This document shows positions 17,230 through 26,065 of a stretch of DNA of 44,713 nt, piece by piece. Each line of letters opens with the position of its first letter. The first letter of the stretch is position 1. Made by a program: the position numbers and the translations under genes. The notes below the pieces were generated by a model that did no database searches, was not told the DNA's origin, and saw nothing but the letters and a program-made list of their open reading frames with translations. Origin of the DNA: Nocardia pseudovaccinii NBRC 100343 (GTDB taxonomy: Bacteria > Actinomycetota > Actinomycetes > Mycobacteriales > Mycobacteriaceae); assembly GCF_001613225.1 (NCBI RefSeq), contig NZ_BDBY01000375.1, positions 1 to 44,713 on the forward strand. The letters are read 5' to 3'.

Positions 17230-18636
17230 ATGACCAAGCCTGACTTCAACAACTTTCCGTCGAGCTTCCGCGGCTCGACATTCCGGCCGGATGATCCCGA
17301 CTACGCGCAAGTGCGCACAATCTGGAACTGCCGCACCGCGGACGCGACTCCCGCGTTCATCGCACAATGTGCCGATGTCGATGATGTCGTCACCGCAGTA
17401 CGATTCGCGTCCGAGCACAACCTGCCGTTCGCTATCCGTGGTGGTGGCCACAGCATGGACGGGTCGTCCATGCCCGACGGAGCGTTCGTCGTGGACCTGT
17501 CACTCCTGAAGTCGATCGAGGTCGACCCCGAAAGTGGGAAGGTCAAGGCCGAGCCGGGCGTGCTGCTCGGTGAAATTGATGCCGCCACCCAGCAGTATGG
17601 GCTGGTAGTTCCGTCCGGCACGGTGACCCACACGGGCGTCGCCGGACTCGCGCTCGGCGGCGGCCTCGGCTTCAACACCCGCCGGTTCGGCATGACGGTG
17701 GACAACATGCTGGCGTGTGACCTGGTTACCGTGGACGGCCGCAAGGTCCGTGCGAGCGCGGACGAGAACCCTGAGCTGTTCTGGGGACTTCGCGGTGCGG
17801 GCCACAACCTCGGCGTGGTGACCTCGTTCGAGTTCCAGGCGCACCGGGTCGGCCCGGATGTGTACAGCGGCATGATCATCTACTCGCTGGATGATGCCGA
17901 GAAGGTGCTGACAGGGCTCGACGCGCACATGGCCGCGGCCAGCCGCGCACTCACCGTGGACCCTGTGCTCCTACCCGCCCCACCGCTGCCCGGTCTCCCC
18001 GAATCTCTGGTCGAGGCACCGATCCTGATCCTGATTGTGGTCTACACCGGCGACCCCGCCACCGGCGAAGACACCATCGCGGAACTACTTGCCGCCCTGG
18101 GCACGCCGATAGCGAACGCTGTTGGGCCCTCGACCTGGCTGGAGGCCAACAGCATCCTCGACTCGATCTCCCCACACGGGCGGCGAAACTACTCCCGTGG
18201 TGGTTACATCGCCGGCCTTACTCAACCGGTCGTCGCCGAGTTCCTCGAGCAGATCAGCCAGACCCCTGCACCCGACGGTCCCCCGATGAGCGCAGCCATC
18301 GCGATCCAGGCCGTCAGCGGTGCCGTGCACGAGTTCGACGAGGACTCCGTCGCATTCTCACGTACCGGAGCAATGTGGTTGTGGGAGGCGCTCGTCGGAT
18401 GGGACGCCCCGGACCGCGACGAGGAATTCCTCGGTTTCACCGCCCGGGTGCTCGACGCACTGAAGCCGCACATCCTGTCGAACAGCTACGTCAATTTGAC
18501 AGCCCATCAGGGCGAGGAATGGCTACGCGGCCTCTACGGCAGCCCGGAGAAGTTCCGTCGGCTGCAACAGCTCAAGTCCGAATGGGATCCGCGAAACCTG
18601 CTGCGCTTCAACAAGAACATCGAACCGAGCAGGTGA
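17230..18636 (+). CDS. FAD-linked oxidase (PCMH domain, berberine-bridge type)
   Basis: A 468-residue oxidase with a PCMH-type FAD domain, including RGGGHSMDGSS (His74, the usual site of the covalent 8-alpha-histidyl FAD bond), HTGVAGLALGGGLGFNTRRFGM and ENPELFWGLRGAGHNLGVVTSFEF, and a C-terminal BBE segment YVNLTAHQGEEWLRGLYG with a final LLRFNKNI. No cysteine is present at the second flavin-linkage site, so attachment is probably through His only, as in 6-hydroxy-D-nicotine oxidase. The family oxidises alcohols, amines or phenolic rings with O2. No signal peptide is visible, so it is likely cytosolic. A 7-bp hairpin ACCTCCGCGACGGAGGT (17183-17199) lies in its leader. The substrate is unknown. 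Confidence 0.88.
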   Translation: MTKPDFNNFPSSFRGSTFRPDDPDYAQVRTIWNCRTADATPAFIAQCADVDDVVTAVRFASEHNLPFAIRGGGHSMDGSSMPDGAFVVDLSLLKSIEVDPESGKVKAEPGVLLGEIDAATQQYGLVVPSGTVTHTGVAGLALGGGLGFNTRRFGMTVDNMLACDLVTVDGRKVRASADENPELFWGLRGAGHNLGVVTSFEFQAHRVGPDVYSGMIIYSLDDAEKVLTGLDAHMAAASRALTVDPVLLPAPPLPGLPESLVEAPILILIVVYTGDPATGEDTIAELLAALGTPIANAVGPSTWLEANSILDSISPHGRRNYSRGGYIAGLTQPVVAEFLEQISQTPAPDGPPMSAAIAIQAVSGAVHEFDEDSVAFSRTGAMWLWEALVGWDAPDRDEEFLGFTARVLDALKPHILSNSYVNLTAHQGEEWLRGLYGSPEKFRRLQQLKSEWDPRNLLRFNKNIEPSR

Positions 18637-18769
18637 CGACGGAGGGCGCCAGTCGCAGGTCTGTCCGGTGACCTCGCTGGCGCCCGTCCTCACCTACACG
18701 AACGAGGCAAGTGCGGACCCTCACTTCGACCTGCCTGAGTTCAACACCGGGCAACCGGTGCAACCCGAG

Positions 18770-18817
18770 CCAGGGGTGTCCGCGCCGAATCCATTTCTTC
18801 GGCACGGACACCCCTGG
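18770..18817. terminator. Strong hairpin between the convergent FAD-oxidase and small unknown genes
   Basis: CCAGGGGTGTCCG (18770-18782) pairs with CGGACACCCCTGG (18805-18817) over 13 bp; inside, GCCGAA (18784-18789) pairs with TTCGGC (18798-18803), separated by one C-A mismatch. The position downstream of two converging genes suggests a bidirectional terminator. Confidence 0.75.
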
Positions 18818-18862
18818 CGATTTCGGACACTCGTGGTCCGCGTTCACGATGGTGATCGAATT

Positions 18863-19213
18863 TCAGCAGTTACCCTCACCCTCGGAATGCGATGTACCGA
18901 TATGCGCACTGCACACCCGCCCCCGTGGTCTACGGGCCTGGACCATTTGTGTGGACGTGGTGCGATCCGCAACAGAATCAATGGCCGATCCTCGGCCGTA
19001 GACGCCGACTCTCACGGACGTGTCAGCGGCCCGTCCTGCGCCCGCGATCATGCACCCTGCGAGCTGATCGAGAAGAATGTCCATCTCCTGCTCAGCGCGC
19101 CGCGCCGTCACCATGTCGCGCTCGGCGGTCGCCTTTCGGATTTGCCAGAGCGTATCCGAGATCATGCGTTGCAGCAGCGCCGGTTCGACTGAGCAGTCGT
19201 GCGTTTGATTCAT
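18863..19213 (-). CDS. Small hypothetical protein
   Basis: A 116-residue reading frame with no family that I recognise. The first half is a plausible helical segment rich in charged residues (LLQRMISDTLWQIRKATAER, then a run ending in AEQEMDILLDQLAG); the second half is low in structure and rich in Arg, Ser and Gly. The ATG follows GAGGTAGG by about six bases, a good ribosome binding site. The gene lies between two likely terminators or inverted repeats, so it would be monocistronic. A perfect palindrome at 19320-19331 is about 110 bp upstream. It could be a real small regulator or accessory protein, or chance; the start site is the main support. Confidence 0.45.
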   Translation of the reverse strand: MNQTHDCSVEPALLQRMISDTLWQIRKATAERDMVTARRAEQEMDILLDQLAGCMIAGAGRAADTSVRVGVYGRGSAIDSVADRTTSTQMVQARRPRGRVCSAHIGTSHSEGEGNC

Positions 19214-19319
19214 ACTTGCCTACCTCAGGGCCAGCGGGACTGAGTACGCATCCAACGGCTCCCGGCGCTCCCACGGGCGGCGGTGCCGATGTGGATGTAC
19301 ACCGACTCTGTCACGGCAA

Positions 19320-19331
19320 TGACCTAGGTCA
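19320..19331. promoter_or_regulatory. Perfect 12-bp palindrome, possible operator
   Basis: TGACCTAGGTCA is fully self-complementary and lies in the 211-bp gap between the LuxR-type regulator and the small gene at 18863-19213, on the promoter side of the latter. A further GTCAC lies six bases to its left. Regulator unknown. Confidence 0.4.
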
Positions 19332-19340
19332 CATAGTCGA

Positions 19341-19379
19341 GACTACTGAAATCACTACTGCTCTTCGTTCTCAGTAGTC
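19341..19379 (-). terminator. Inverted repeat downstream of the LuxR-type regulator
   Basis: GACTACTGA (19341-19349) and TCAGTAGTC (19371-19379) form a 9-bp stem with a 21-nt loop, 46 bp beyond the regulator stop. It could end that transcript or be a second protein-binding site. The loop itself holds a further direct copy of ACTACTG. Confidence 0.4.
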
Positions 19380-19424
19380 CGCGATGATGCGCGCCGACTG
19401 ACCGGCGCGTCGGGGCCGGGGGGG

Positions 19425-21740
19425 TCAACCCTGAGATTCCAAGCGGTTGATCCACGCCGCTACCTCTGTGCGAGAGTGAAAACCGAGTTTGGTGAGAATG
19501 TGTTGGACGTGGGACTCGACGGTTCGGCGCGACACCACCAGGTCCGCCGCGATGTCCCGGTTGCTCATCCCTCTCGCCAGCAGCGCCGCGATCTTGCGCT
19601 CACGCTGGGTGAGGACCCGTAACGAAGCCTCAGGGTCCGGATGGTGAGGTGGGTCCCCACGCGCGGGCTCGCCAGCGATTTCATCCAGAACATTGAGCGA
19701 TCGGACCGCTCCCTCCCGAGTGGCTTGATCGAAAGCCGCATCACCGATCCCGGCACGCACGATCGCCTCGACCTTGCCTTTGACGGCGAACTCACTGAAT
19801 GACAACTGCATCATCCGGCGCGGTCCGGTCGCCCAGATGGAGCCCGCCGCCCCCAACAGAAGTGCCGCGCGGATCGACTCGCCACCGCGCGCTGCCACCC
19901 AGGCCAGCCCTTCGAGGCACATGGCCACGCCCAGGTCGTGCCCCAGCTGACGGAAGATTTCGATGGCGTCGACGAAATACTTTGTCGCCGCGTCCAAGTC
20001 GTCGGCGCGGCAACGGACCAGACCATTGACCCATAGTGCGTTGGCCCGCCAGAGCTGAGCATCGTGCGCCTCGAGAAAGCTGAGCGCCTCAGCCGCACGG
20101 CGTTCCGCGCCGGGATCATCCGAGGCGACGGCCATTGTGGCGACAATGAACAGGGCTTCGCCGATAATCGCGGGATCACCGACCTTACGTCCGTAAGCGA
20201 CAGCCTCCTGAGCATGCACCGCGGCGGCAGCGACGTTCTCCAGCACGAAGTCCGCATGCGCTGCACAGATCATCAGCGCGGCCTGTACGCGTTCCAACGC
20301 GAGTTCGCTTGCGAGAGCGCGACATTCGTCCATGGTCCGCGCGGCCCGTTCCACCTCCATCAGCAGCACCTCGATGAACGCGCACACCCACAGGGCGTCC
20401 GCGCGTTCCTCGGACGGCCCCCGGCTGTTGTCCAGCGCTTTGCGTAACCACTGGTAGCCCTCGGTGATCAAACCCGGTGAGGCCCAGTACATTCGCAACC
20501 GGGACGCGATGCGCAGGGCGATCCGCGGTTCGGAAAGATCGGATAAACAGGACTGCATCGCCAGCCGGATGTTGGCGTGGTTCGCGCCGATGTCCTGGAA
20601 CCAGCCGATCTCCCGGTCGCTGAAGTAGTCGGTGCGACCACGCTCGGCGAGCGCCGCGAAGTACTGGGCATGACGCAGGCGGAACTCCCGCTCCGCGCCG
20701 AGGGCGAACAGGTGCTCGCGACCGTACTCACGGACCGTCTCCAGCATGGTGAATCGCGCCGATCCGTGGTGACGATGCAGTATGGATTTGTCGACCAGGC
20801 TGGCGAGCAAGTCGAAGACCTCAGCCCGCGGTAACGCCACGTCGGCGCACACGCCCTCTACCGCAAGAAGGTCGAATCCCCCGGCGAATACCGACAAGCG
20901 TGCCCACATCAGTTGTTCTTGCGAGGAACAGAGTTCGAAGCTCCAGCTGATGGCGGCCTTCAATGCCCGGTGGCGGGCCGGCGCCGACCACGGGCCGGTC
21001 GTCAGCATGTCCAGCGCCCGCCCCACTCGTGCCAGGATCTCCTCGACCGGATAGGCCCGGCTCCGTGCCGCGGCCAGTTCGATGGCCAGGGGGATTCCCT
21101 CCAGGCGCCGGCACAATTCGATTACCGACCGCTGGAACCGCGTGTCCTGCGGCAATTCCCCGACTACCGCTGCTGCCCGGTCGAGAAACAGGTCGACGGC
21201 TTCGGAGTTCACCTTGCCCGTGCCGACGCCCTGCTGGGAATTCACCTCCGCCAGCGACAGCGGGGGCACCTCGAACAGGCGTTCGCCCGCGACACGCAGC
21301 ACGTGCCGACTCGTCGCCAGTACCCGCAACGCTGGAGCAGATGCCAGCAACTCACTGACGAGCGCCGCGACCGGGCGCACCAAGTGCTCGCAGTTGTCGA
21401 CAACCAGGAAGAGATTCTTGTCGCTGAGGTATTCAGCCAGGCTCTCGGCAGGGTCGGTAGAGGTGTCGCTGAGCCCAAGCGCGCGGCACACGTGGCCCGC
21501 AAGCAGGTCGCCTTGGCGCAGCTCGGCCAGCTCGACCAGCCGGACCCCGTCATCGAAGTCCTTGCGCCGTTCGGTGGCGATACGACGAGCCAGCCGGGTC
21601 TTGCCGACACCGCCGGGGCCGGTCAGAGTGACCAGACGGCTGGACAGGAGCAGGCGCCGCACCTGTTCCAGCTCCCGCTCCCTGCCGACAAAGGTCGTGA
21701 CCTCAGCTGGCAGGTTACCGGCCAACCGTGCATGCATCAT
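19425..21740 (-). CDS. NB-ARC ATPase regulator with C-terminal LuxR helix-turn-helix
   Basis: A 771-residue signal-transduction regulator of the type common in Nocardia and Mycobacterium. Order: FVGRERELEQVRRLL, Walker A TLTGPGGVGKTRLARR (about residues 38-53), Walker B LFLVVDNCEHLV, the sensor LATSRH, a helical tetratricopeptide-like middle, and a C-terminal LuxR domain with LTQRERKIAALLARGMSNRDIA and RTVESHVQHILTKLGF (about 705-757). Such proteins act as ATP-dependent switches that bind DNA on ligand or partner sensing. The start at 21740 has only a weak ribosome binding site, and it lies 21 bp after the TetR stop, so it is probably co-transcribed with that gene. It is a candidate pathway-level activator; its targets are unknown. 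Confidence 0.9.
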   Translation of the reverse strand: MMHARLAGNLPAEVTTFVGRERELEQVRRLLLSSRLVTLTGPGGVGKTRLARRIATERRKDFDDGVRLVELAELRQGDLLAGHVCRALGLSDTSTDPAESLAEYLSDKNLFLVVDNCEHLVRPVAALVSELLASAPALRVLATSRHVLRVAGERLFEVPPLSLAEVNSQQGVGTGKVNSEAVDLFLDRAAAVVGELPQDTRFQRSVIELCRRLEGIPLAIELAAARSRAYPVEEILARVGRALDMLTTGPWSAPARHRALKAAISWSFELCSSQEQLMWARLSVFAGGFDLLAVEGVCADVALPRAEVFDLLASLVDKSILHRHHGSARFTMLETVREYGREHLFALGAEREFRLRHAQYFAALAERGRTDYFSDREIGWFQDIGANHANIRLAMQSCLSDLSEPRIALRIASRLRMYWASPGLITEGYQWLRKALDNSRGPSEERADALWVCAFIEVLLMEVERAARTMDECRALASELALERVQAALMICAAHADFVLENVAAAAVHAQEAVAYGRKVGDPAIIGEALFIVATMAVASDDPGAERRAAEALSFLEAHDAQLWRANALWVNGLVRCRADDLDAATKYFVDAIEIFRQLGHDLGVAMCLEGLAWVAARGGESIRAALLLGAAGSIWATGPRRMMQLSFSEFAVKGKVEAIVRAGIGDAAFDQATREGAVRSLNVLDEIAGEPARGDPPHHPDPEASLRVLTQRERKIAALLARGMSNRDIAADLVVSRRTVESHVQHILTKLGFHSRTEVAAWINRLESQG

Positions 21741-21761
21741 GTGACGCTACATCTCGCAGAA

Positions 21762-22571
21762 TCACTTCGAACGACGACGAGCTTTGGGCTTCTCGCCGTT
21801 GGGAGACCGGCCTTCCTCGTCCAGTGTCCGCTCGAGATAGTCGAGGTCGGCACGCAGTTGGGCGATCGCACCGCGGGGCCCGGCCACGCCAGGAGCAAAA
21901 CCATCAGGCCGCTGGACCATCACCACAGCCAGGTCTGCGACCTGCTCCGCGACTTCGGCGGGGGTCCGCTCCCCCAGTGTCGGCTGCCACCAGGAGATCC
22001 AGTTACACATGCCGAGCAAAGCCAAGGCGGTCGTGCGGGAATCTACCGGCCGGAATTGGCCGGCCGCGATACCGTCCTCGATCAACAGAATCATCTCCCG
22101 CAGCGCGGCGTTTTGCGCCGCCCGCTGCGATCGTGCGAGGTCGGCGGGCAGTTCCGCCTCCGATCGCACCAGCATCTGGAAACGGTTGGGGTCGGTCGCG
22201 CGGCGTAAAGCCAACGCACGTACCACCCCCCGCAGTCGCGCGGCCGCATCGGCGTCAGGGTGCGTGGCGAGCCGCTTGATCTCGGCGGCCGGAGCCTCGG
22301 CCATCTCAGTAATCAGCCGAGCCAGCAGTTCTTCTTTGTTCTTGACGTAGTAGTAAAGGGCGGGACGCGTCATACCCATCGCGTCCGCGATGTCCTGCAG
22401 ACTGGTGCCAGCGAACCCTCGCTCCGCGAAGAGGCGAGCGGCCTCGGCGAAGATCTGATCCTCGACCAGTCCACGCCGGGACGTCGCGCGCGGCGACGGC
22501 TCCGCGCCACCCTCCGGCTCGGTGTTCCGGCGCGACGCGGTGCCTTTCGTCTTTTTCCCATCGTCTGCCAT
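21762..22571 (-). CDS. TetR family transcriptional regulator
   Basis: A 269-residue TetR protein with a long basic, low-complexity N-terminal arm of about 33 residues, then the helix-turn-helix IFAEAARLFAERGFAGTSLQ and IADAMGMTRPALYYYVKNKE (about residues 40-80), and a C-terminal domain ending in a Lys/Arg tail. There is no Shine-Dalgarno before the ATG. Instead a TAGTAT hexamer lies 6 bp upstream (22578-22583 on the minus strand), so a leaderless transcript is likely. A weak copy of the shared dyad sits at 22592-22605, just upstream of this, consistent with autoregulation. It is the best candidate in the window for the repressor of the common dyad. That link is inference. Confidence 0.88.
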   Translation of the reverse strand: MADDGKKTKGTASRRNTEPEGGAEPSPRATSRRGLVEDQIFAEAARLFAERGFAGTSLQDIADAMGMTRPALYYYVKNKEELLARLITEMAEAPAAEIKRLATHPDADAAARLRGVVRALALRRATDPNRFQMLVRSEAELPADLARSQRAAQNAALREMILLIEDGIAAGQFRPVDSRTTALALLGMCNWISWWQPTLGERTPAEVAEQVADLAVVMVQRPDGFAPGVAGPRGAIAQLRADLDYLERTLDEEGRSPNGEKPKARRRSK

Positions 22572-22591
22572 GGTCGAATACTAACGCCTGC

Positions 22592-22605
22592 GTAAAACTT
22601 TGGGA
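22592..22605. promoter_or_regulatory. Weak copy of the shared dyad in the tetR promoter (site K)
   Basis: GTAAAACTTTGGGA agrees with site D on 10 of 14 positions; the left arm is perfect and the right arm is degraded. It lies about 21 bp upstream of the TetR ATG at 22571, where a bound protein would block the -10 region. Confidence 0.3.
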
Positions 22606-22620
22606 TAGCGGTCAGCTGCG

Positions 22621-23640
22621 CTATGTGAGCGATATCCGCCGTGGCGCGGTTCGCTGGATCCGGGCGCAGAGTTGGTCCCAACTGCCGGACGCGATCTTCT
22701 CCCGGTCCGCCTCGCTCAATTCCGCACCTTCCAGGAAGCCACGCGCCCCGCCCGGCGGGTCCGGCACATACGGATAGTCGGTGGCGAACAGCACCCGTTC
22801 GACCCCCACGGTCTCAATCGTCCAGCGCAGATAGCGTTGGCTGTACATGCCTCCGGGCGTGATGAATACGTTGTTACGGAAATACTCGATCAGCGGGCGT
22901 TCCAACTTGGCGAGGACGCCGAGGTTCTCGATCCGCTCCAGATAGAACAACACCACCTCCCCCCAATGACCGACAATGAGCTGAAGGTTCGGGAAGCGGT
23001 CGAAGACGCCGCTGAGGATCAGGCGCAGCACCTGCACACCGGTGTCGTAGTGCCAGCCGATCCCGAACAGCGCCAACCCCGAACTCACCATCGGATCGTC
23101 AACCCGATAGTAGGCATCACGCACCGCCGCCGGCGGCGTCTGCGGGTGCAGATAGAGCGGAGCATTCAGAGCCTCCGCCGCTTCGAAGATCGGCCAGCAA
23201 TCGGTGTCCACGAGGCTGTTTTCACGGGTACGGCCGAGCAACATCGCACCGTTGAGCCCCAACTTCGTTATCGCGCGCTCCAACTCGTCGACCGCTCGGG
23301 CCGGGTCCTGCGTGGCCAGCGCCGCCAACCCTTGCAGCCGCTCGGGGTGCGCGCGGACCGCCTCGGACAATTGGTCATTGGTGACGCGTTGCAACGCCAC
23401 CGCGTCGGCTCGTTCCAAAATCTGCAGGCCAGGCGGCGAAAGGGACAGCACCTGAACATCGAGTCCGGTGGCATCCATTGCCGCCAAGCGCGTACGGTCC
23501 AAATCGACCAGGCGACACGAGTACGTCTCCTGCGCCGCTACCCGCAACGCCGGATCATCCCGCCACGGGACATCGAGCGCGCGCCACGCGTCCAACACTT
23601 CGGGAACCACGAAGTGTTCTTCCAAGCCAACGATTTTCAC
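22621..23640 (-). CDS. Amidohydrolase-type decarboxylase, gamma-resorcylate / ACMSD family
   Basis: A 339-residue metal-dependent amidohydrolase_2 protein. It opens with GLEEHF, giving the Glu7-x-His9 ligand pair characteristic of gamma-resorcylate decarboxylase and 5-carboxyvanillate decarboxylase. His165 follows in LYLHPQ, His225 and Glu228 in VGHWGE, and Asp288 in FATDYPY. The family removes CO2 from hydroxybenzoates, or acts in reverse under high bicarbonate; other members hydrate or hydrolyse. The GTG at 23640 follows AAAGGAG. It sits 64 bp after an NmrA-like gene and 49 bp before the TetR gene, suggesting one transcript. A nonoxidative decarboxylation of an aromatic acid intermediate is the likely role. 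Confidence in the family is high, in the substrate low. Confidence 0.85.
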   Translation of the reverse strand: MKIVGLEEHFVVPEVLDAWRALDVPWRDDPALRVAAQETYSCRLVDLDRTRLAAMDATGLDVQVLSLSPPGLQILERADAVALQRVTNDQLSEAVRAHPERLQGLAALATQDPARAVDELERAITKLGLNGAMLLGRTRENSLVDTDCWPIFEAAEALNAPLYLHPQTPPAAVRDAYYRVDDPMVSSGLALFGIGWHYDTGVQVLRLILSGVFDRFPNLQLIVGHWGEVVLFYLERIENLGVLAKLERPLIEYFRNNVFITPGGMYSQRYLRWTIETVGVERVLFATDYPYVPDPPGGARGFLEGAELSEADREKIASGSWDQLCARIQRTAPRRISLT

Positions 23641-23704
23641 ATTCCGCTCCTTTTTGGCCTACCGGTCGGCCGACTGCATACGAATAGTGCTGTGCCAATA
23701 GCGA

Positions 23705-24589
23705 TTACGACACCCGCGATACGTCATCGGCCCCGACGGCGAGGAGATCCCGTGCACAGGTGCCGAAGTCTCGCGGTGAACGACCCAAAATCGTTTCCAA
23801 GACCACGGAGTTCCCGCCCCGGAAGCCATATGCGTTGTAGTAAGCGCGCAGCCGTAGAAATCCTTCGGCGGAGAATGGGTGGTTCAAAAGGCCTGCGGCA
23901 GGGGCGTACTCGCTCATCGGAGTCTGCTCGGCACGGAGATCGCGCCCGATGGCATTCCCGATGGTCGAAGCAACTTCGTGCAGCGTGAATTCTCCCGGTG
24001 CCGATAGCTCGAATACCCCGTTGACCAGCCGCTGGCTGGTGAAAGCCAGGGCGGCGACTTCGGCCACGTCCCGGTAGTCCACGTAAGCCATCTTCACCCC
24101 TACTGCGAACGCATCGGCCAGTACTCCGTCCCGCAGAATGCGTTCCCGGCTCGATAGAATGGGGCCGTGCATGAAGCGGGCTGGCTGCAGCACAGTGAAC
24201 TCGAGACCAGTCTTGTACAAGCGATCCTCGATATGCATCTTCGCTTGATGATTGTGCAGCATCTGGATAGTCGGGTGATAGACACCGGAATACACGAAGC
24301 GAGCGACTCCGGCGCGAACAAGGATGTCGATGACCGCCTTTCCGAGCTCTGCCTCTTCTGGCAGGAATCGGGGGCCGATGAAGAACACGCCACGCACACC
24401 ACGCACAGCGCGGCCGACCAAATCGAGATCGCGCAAATCACCGACAATCACATCGGAAGCGCCAGCCGACAGGACACTGCCGGTTTTGGCGGGATCTCGG
24501 ATGAACGCACGAACCTGCTCGCCCCTGCCCACCAGCTCCCGGATGACGGTCAGGCCGGTGTATCCGGACGCACCCAGCACGAGAATCAT
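23705..24589 (-). CDS. NmrA-like NAD(P)-binding protein
   Basis: A 294-residue atypical SDR of the NmrA/HSCARG type: ILVLGASGYTGLTVIRELV (cofactor loop GASGYTG), VRAFIRDP with an Arg that favours NADP(H), and ARFVYSGVYHP in place of the classical Tyr-x-x-x-Lys. Family members range from redox sensors without activity to isoflavone, pinoresinol and quinone reductases. The ATG at 24589 heads a leftward group with the decarboxylase and TetR genes. A homologous NmrA protein lies at 30974-31828; the two share the ending AYGFRG / AHGFRG before LGR. A reductase acting on a double bond or quinone is plausible but not shown. Confidence 0.83.
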   Translation of the reverse strand: MILVLGASGYTGLTVIRELVGRGEQVRAFIRDPAKTGSVLSAGASDVIVGDLRDLDLVGRAVRGVRGVFFIGPRFLPEEAELGKAVIDILVRAGVARFVYSGVYHPTIQMLHNHQAKMHIEDRLYKTGLEFTVLQPARFMHGPILSSRERILRDGVLADAFAVGVKMAYVDYRDVAEVAALAFTSQRLVNGVFELSAPGEFTLHEVASTIGNAIGRDLRAEQTPMSEYAPAAGLLNHPFSAEGFLRLRAYYNAYGFRGGNSVVLETILGRSPRDFGTCARDLLAVGADDVSRVS

Positions 24590-24665
24590 TCCGATACCAA
24601 CCTATCCATCCCGCCTTCGTCGCGATTTGAGGTGCGTCCGAACTTCCGCAGTCACTTACTACTAT

Positions 24666-24679
24666 GTCGAATATTTAAA
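24666..24679. promoter_or_regulatory. Weak copy of the shared dyad upstream of the NmrA-like gene (site E)
   Basis: GTCGAATATTTAAA (minus TTTAAATATTCGAC) keeps the AT-rich centre and one GAC arm of the shared motif, with several arm mismatches. It is about 80 bp upstream of the NmrA start in an otherwise gene-free 230-bp region. Confidence 0.25.
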
Positions 24680-24819
24680 TCAAACGTTACTCACATGTCA
24701 AGACCACGCGCCCCACGGGCCGAGGAGCACGCACTACCGCGTTCGCACGAATCCCGTCCACACCGAGACCGGCCATGGTCCGCGGGCGCACGCACGCACC
24801 TCGATCGATCTCAGCCCTG

Positions 24820-26037
24820 TCAGGCTAGATCCGCTGGTGTGAAACCACTTTCGAGACGCCGCTTGACCACGGTGAGGAATCGCGCCGCGTCGGCACCGTC
24901 GACGAGACGGTGGTCGTAGGTGATCGACAAGTAGGCCATCGACCGGACGCTGATGCCCAATTCGCCGTACTGGTCCGGCACCGGAACGACCCGATCGACA
25001 ACGGCACCGGTCCCGAGGATGCCGGTTTGCGGCTGGTTGATGATCGGGGTGTCGAAGAGGGCGCCGCGGCTGCCGGTATTGGTGAGCGTGAAGGTACCGC
25101 CCGATAACTCGCCGGGCGCGACCTTGCCGGTCCGTACGCGGTCGGCGCAGTCCGCGATGGCGACGGCGAGCGCCGCTATGCCGAGGCGGTGAGCGTCGCG
25201 GATCACCGGAACCATGAGACCTTTGTCGCTGTCGACGGCGATTCCGAGATGGCACGACCGGTAGTAGGTGGCCTCGGTGGCATCGGCGTTCAGCGAGGCG
25301 TTGAGGGTGGGATGACCGGCAAGCGCCTCGATCGTGGCCTTGGCGAAGAACGGCAGGAACGACAGCTTGCAGCCCGTACGGCGGAGGAACTCGTCCTTGT
25401 GTGCCGTGCGCAGGCGGGCGATCTCGGTGACATCGACTTCCAAGACCGTCGTCAATTGCGCTGAAACATGCAATGATTCGACCATTCGAGCCGCGATCGT
25501 ACGGCGGATCTTCGGCAACTTTTCGGTACGCGACAGCGTGCCATCGGCAGCCTGTTCGGTCTGGACGGGCCGCGTTGCGTCGTGTGCCGCAGCCGCAACA
25601 GGTGCCGCGGCGCGCGGTTCCGGTGCGATGGCCGGTGCCGCAGACGCAACCAGCGGTGCCCCCAGCGCGGGTGGTGCTGCCGGAGCAGGTGGCGCCAACG
25701 GAGCGAGTGATGCCGCCGAGGCAGGTGGAGCCGCTATCGAAGCGGCCGGAGCAACAGGCACCGCGGCTACCGGAATAGCTGCGGATGCCACGGTAACGCG
25801 CGCGAGCGACGTACCGACCGCGACGACGTCGCCTTCCTCTGCCAGCATCTCCACGAGAGTTCCAGAGACAGGCGCCGCGATCTCGGTGTCGACCTTGTCG
25901 GTGGCGACCTCGAGCAGCGCCGCACCTTCGGCTACGTGTTCACCGGGCTGCACGAGCCACCGACTGATTGTCGCTTCATCGACATGGTCCCCGAGGCTGG
26001 GCATCGGAACGTCGTATATCGCGGGGTCGAGCGTCAT
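24820..26037 (-). CDS. Dihydrolipoamide acyltransferase, 2-oxoacid dehydrogenase E2
   Basis: A 405-residue E2 with one lipoyl domain (residues 5-84, lipoylated Lys48 in EVATDKVDTEI), an Ala/Pro linker (85-160), and the acyltransferase domain (about 165-405) with DHRLVDG carrying His376 and Asp380. The usual small subunit-binding domain (pattern SPxxRxxA...GTGxxGRI) that holds E1 or E3 is not seen between linker and catalytic domain, which is unusual. The enzyme moves an acyl group from lipoamide to CoA. The ATG at 26037 has AAGGA upstream; a longer in-frame reading to 26406 runs into the E1 gene and was rejected. It is 28 bp after E1, in one operon. No E3 gene is nearby, so a housekeeping Lpd would be needed. 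Confidence 0.9.
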   Translation of the reverse strand: MTLDPAIYDVPMPSLGDHVDEATISRWLVQPGEHVAEGAALLEVATDKVDTEIAAPVSGTLVEMLAEEGDVVAVGTSLARVTVASAAIPVAAVPVAPAASIAAPPASAASLAPLAPPAPAAPPALGAPLVASAAPAIAPEPRAAAPVAAAAHDATRPVQTEQAADGTLSRTEKLPKIRRTIAARMVESLHVSAQLTTVLEVDVTEIARLRTAHKDEFLRRTGCKLSFLPFFAKATIEALAGHPTLNASLNADATEATYYRSCHLGIAVDSDKGLMVPVIRDAHRLGIAALAVAIADCADRVRTGKVAPGELSGGTFTLTNTGSRGALFDTPIINQPQTGILGTGAVVDRVVPVPDQYGELGISVRSMAYLSITYDHRLVDGADAARFLTVVKRRLESGFTPADLA

Positions 26038-26065
26038 CGATTGGTCCTTGCTTTCGTGGTTCTGA

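Noticed and set aside
20913..22208. Long plus-strand open frame opposite the LuxR-type and TetR genes
   Set aside because: Composition is typical of antisense frames in high-GC DNA; no motifs or ribosome binding site.
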